This document shows positions 63,729 through 64,000 of a stretch of DNA of 64,000 nucleotides, piece by piece. The notes beneath the pieces are model-generated. The model ran no database searches. It was given only the letters and a program-made list of their open reading frames with translations, and was not told the origin of the DNA. The position numbers were made by a program, and so were the translations under genes. This stretch comes from an uncultured Parabacteroides sp. (lineage in GTDB: Bacteria > Bacteroidota > Bacteroidia > Bacteroidales > Tannerellaceae): the NCBI GenBank assembly GCA_934725305.1, contig CAKVBA010000006.1, forward strand, positions 1-64,000, written 5' to 3'. Each line of letters starts with the position of its first letter. Position 1 is the first letter of the stretch.

Positions 63729-64000
63729 ATGAATAAATATGAACTGATAACAATATTAGGGCCAACAGCGTCTGGCAAAACCACCTTTGCAGCTGCTTTG
63801 GCAAACCATTTAGATACGGAAATCATCAGTGCCGATTCCCGACAAATCTACCGTTCGATGGATATCGGTACAGGCAAAGACTTGGCAGACTATGTGGTTA
63901 ATGGCAAGCCTGTTCCCTACCATCTGATTGACATCTGCGAACCTGGTTATAAATATAATGTATTCGAATACCAACATGACTTCTTCCGCGCCTATGAAGA
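63729..64000 (+). CDS. miaA: tRNA dimethylallyltransferase (5' part, runs off the window)
   Basis: From the ATG at 63729 (MNKYELITILGPTASGKTTF) the P-loop GPTASGKT is clear, followed by LDTEIISADSRQIYRSMDIG and PYHLIDICEPG, both MiaA hallmarks. It transfers a dimethylallyl group to A37 of tRNAs reading UNN codons. About 90 residues are in the window; the rest lies beyond 64000. Confidence 0.93.
   Translation, partial: MNKYELITILGPTASGKTTFAAALANHLDTEIISADSRQIYRSMDIGTGKDLADYVVNGKPVPYHLIDICEPGYKYNVFEYQHDFFRAYE

Overview
The window reads as chromosome of a gut-type Bacteroidales bacterium, most likely Parabacteroides/Tannerellaceae or a close relative. Evidence: many genes start a few tens of bases after a TAnnTTTG box (the Bacteroidetes -7 element), Shine-Dalgarno sequences are mostly absent, and the gene set is typical (fused FeoA-FeoB with a Cys-rich small partner, rubrerythrin, lipoprotein M3 peptidases, S9 peptidase, GAPDH, aspartase, branching enzyme). 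The genus call is inference from gene content and style.

Layout. 1-4.4 kb is an accessory patch: an XRE/ImmA-like regulator, a decayed transposase, a translationally coupled DUF1810/ADP-ribosylglycohydrolase pair, and a complete IS4-type element whose 12-bp target duplication lies just upstream of that pair. 4.4-5.7 kb is gene-free and repeat-rich. 5.7-9.2 kb holds an exported HEAT-repeat protein and an outer-membrane protein in one transcription unit. 9.5-14.3 kb is a tight six-gene operon (nucleotidyltransferase, ATP-grasp enzyme, CDP-alcohol phosphatidyltransferase, HAD hydrolase, lipoprotein metallophosphoesterase, small outer-membrane protein) that looks like a complete route for making, modifying and trimming a phospholipid head group, possibly inositol-like. 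14.3-46.9 kb is mainly housekeeping: EEP phosphoesterase, OmpA lipoprotein, ClpB, ManA-GlgB, a CPA2 antiporter, SPOR lipoprotein, S9 peptidase, rubrerythrin, two glycosyltransferases, FolK, FeoAB, PBP1C, tandem M3 peptidases, a FabK-like flavoprotein, MsrA, a secreted protein with a T9SS-like tail, and thioredoxin. 47-50.5 kb has tRNA-Ser(UGA), a methyltransferase and a three-gene operon whose promoter carries two copies of a palindrome, suggesting autoregulation. 50.8-52.2 kb is aspartase. 52.4-53.8 kb is a fragment of phage tail genes lying inside a short inverted-repeat element. 53.8-60 kb is a TonB receptor-MFS-HemN-HemY operon that looks like porphyrin salvage followed by late heme synthesis. 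The window ends with PrmA, a small envelope operon, a tiny lipoprotein, GAPDH, a DUF2007 protein and the 5' part of miaA.

Two interspersed repeat families stand out. One (four copies, about 341-362 bp) is bounded by direct repeats of TTATTGTATTTTA and filled with degenerate units of about 22 bp. The other (about 180-200 bp) has terminal inverted repeats resembling TAAACCCAAATCGGTCATTAG and behaves like a MITE. They are nested or abutting in several places, one MITE end supplies the stop codon of the HEAT-repeat gene, and one MITE contains the phage tail fragment. A third recurrent signal is a family of intergenic hairpins with conserved arms (GCTGCATCAAAA / TTTTGATGCAGC) at many operon ends.
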